A stretch of 5,071 nt of DNA from positions 1 to 5,071 of the forward strand of contig JAHLFV010000062.1 of NCBI GenBank assembly GCA_018883625.1, in the 5' to 3' direction. Source of the DNA: Candidatus Treponema excrementipullorum. Lineage in GTDB: Bacteria; Spirochaetota; Spirochaetia; Treponematales; Treponemataceae. Position numbers and translations under genes: made by a program. Shown here one piece after another: positions 4,681 to 5,071 of the stretch (position 1 is its first letter; each line of letters opens with the position of its first letter). The notes under the pieces were generated by a model. That model saw only the letters and a list, made by a program, of their open reading frames with translations, made no database searches and was not told where the DNA came from.

Positions 4681-5071
4681 TTATACTAAGTTAAAGGATT
4701 CAGAAGAAATAAAATCTTCAAGACTTTTCTCCCAAGGTTTTAGTTTAATATTTAATGCTTTTTGAATTTTGTCCTTACTTAAAATAGAATATGCAGGTCT
4801 CTTTGCAGGCGTAGGATATTCTTCTGTTGTACAGGAAAGTACTTCACAATCGGATTGTATTTTCCCATATTTTTTACCAAGCTCATAAATTTTTAATGCA
4901 AAGTTGTACCAGTCAGTTTCACCAAAATCGGTACAGTGATATATGCCGAATGGAACATTTCCATTCATAATGATTTTTAAAATTATACCGGCAAGATTTA
5001 CCGCAGAAGTCGGTGTTCCTCTTTGATCGCAAACGACTTTTACAAAATCCCTGTTTTCCATAGCCTTGATC
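4681..5071 (-). CDS. rfbD: dTDP-4-dehydrorhamnose reductase, C-terminal part (partial)
   Basis: The frame is open to the right edge of the window (codons for I-K-A precede the internal methionine at 5061), so the N-terminal NAD(P)-binding Rossmann part lies outside. RfbD performs the last step of dTDP-L-rhamnose synthesis, reducing dTDP-4-keto-rhamnose with NAD(P)H in the cytoplasm, to supply rhamnose for surface polysaccharide. Counting from that methionine, VKVVCDQRGTPTSAVNLA (8-25) is the conserved V-x-D-Q-x-G-x-P-T segment, with C where D is usual. GIYHCTDFGETDWYNFALKI (39-58) matches the G-x-Y-H-x-x-x-x-G-x-x-x-W-x-x-F-A element. EEYPTPAKRPAYSILSKDKI (80-99) is the hallmark P-T-x-A-x-R-P-x-x-S-x-L motif that contacts the sugar nucleotide. 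The gene ends in TAA at 4681 and is served by the terminator at 4585-4621. Other rml genes are probably upstream, to the right of the window. Confidence 0.92.
   Translation of the reverse strand, partial: IKAMENRDFVKVVCDQRGTPTSAVNLAGIILKIIMNGNVPFGIYHCTDFGETDWYNFALKIYELGKKYGKIQSDCEVLSCTTEEYPTPAKRPAYSILSKDKIQKALNIKLKPWEKSLEDFISSESFNLV

Overview
The window looks like an accessory chromosomal region of a host-associated spirochaete, most likely a Treponema. Three things suggest this: a C-terminal SH3-like tail of the kind carried by many Treponema surface or periplasmic proteins, a secreted protein with a C-terminal NADase-type glycan-binding (discoidin-like) domain that is common in that genus, and a loosely defined lipobox in a small lipoprotein. 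The base composition is AT-rich in most of the window. The genus call is inference from remembered family patterns; no 16S rRNA or other marker gene is present.

Left part (1-2719, all + strand). The window opens in the last 46 codons of an SH3-domain gene. Its final codons and stop are the first part of a degenerate tandem repeat with a 38-bp period, which fills the gap to the next gene, a secreted 368-residue protein with a NADase-type glycan-binding domain. After a 138-bp gap come a small TPR-like lipoprotein and a 185-residue cytoplasmic-looking protein with a very charged, lysine-rich insert encoded by a 50-nt pure purine tract. I do not recognise these last two beyond these features. Their 50-bp spacing and shared direction suggest co-transcription.

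Middle (2720-3364). This stretch has no intact gene. It holds a long imperfect palindrome (2794-2851), an orphan promoter, ribosome-binding site and start codon that lead nowhere, and the 5' third of a DUF1295 (steroid 5-alpha-reductase-like) membrane-protein gene on the - strand. The fragment is cut off in its conserved REIKSASYR motif. It reads as a rearrangement scar. The promoter of the broken gene diverges from that of the next gene.

Right part (3365-5071). Two overlapping + strand genes encode flavodoxin-fold oxidoreductases of the NADPH-dependent FMN reductase type. The first has a compact four-cysteine motif but no phosphate-binding loop. The second has the GSPR loop but no such cysteine cluster, so they may work as a complementary pair. 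The first gene has a near-consensus promoter placed so that its ATG would be at the transcript 5' end. A bidirectional terminator separates the pair from the C-terminal part of a - strand rfbD gene (dTDP-rhamnose synthesis), which runs off the right edge.

I see no tRNA, rRNA, CRISPR array, insertion sequence or integrase gene, and no convincing new multi-gene defence or metabolic system. The most unusual items are the repeat array, the palindrome next to the truncated gene, the apparently leaderless promoter arrangement, and the uncharacterised lipoprotein/charged-protein pair.
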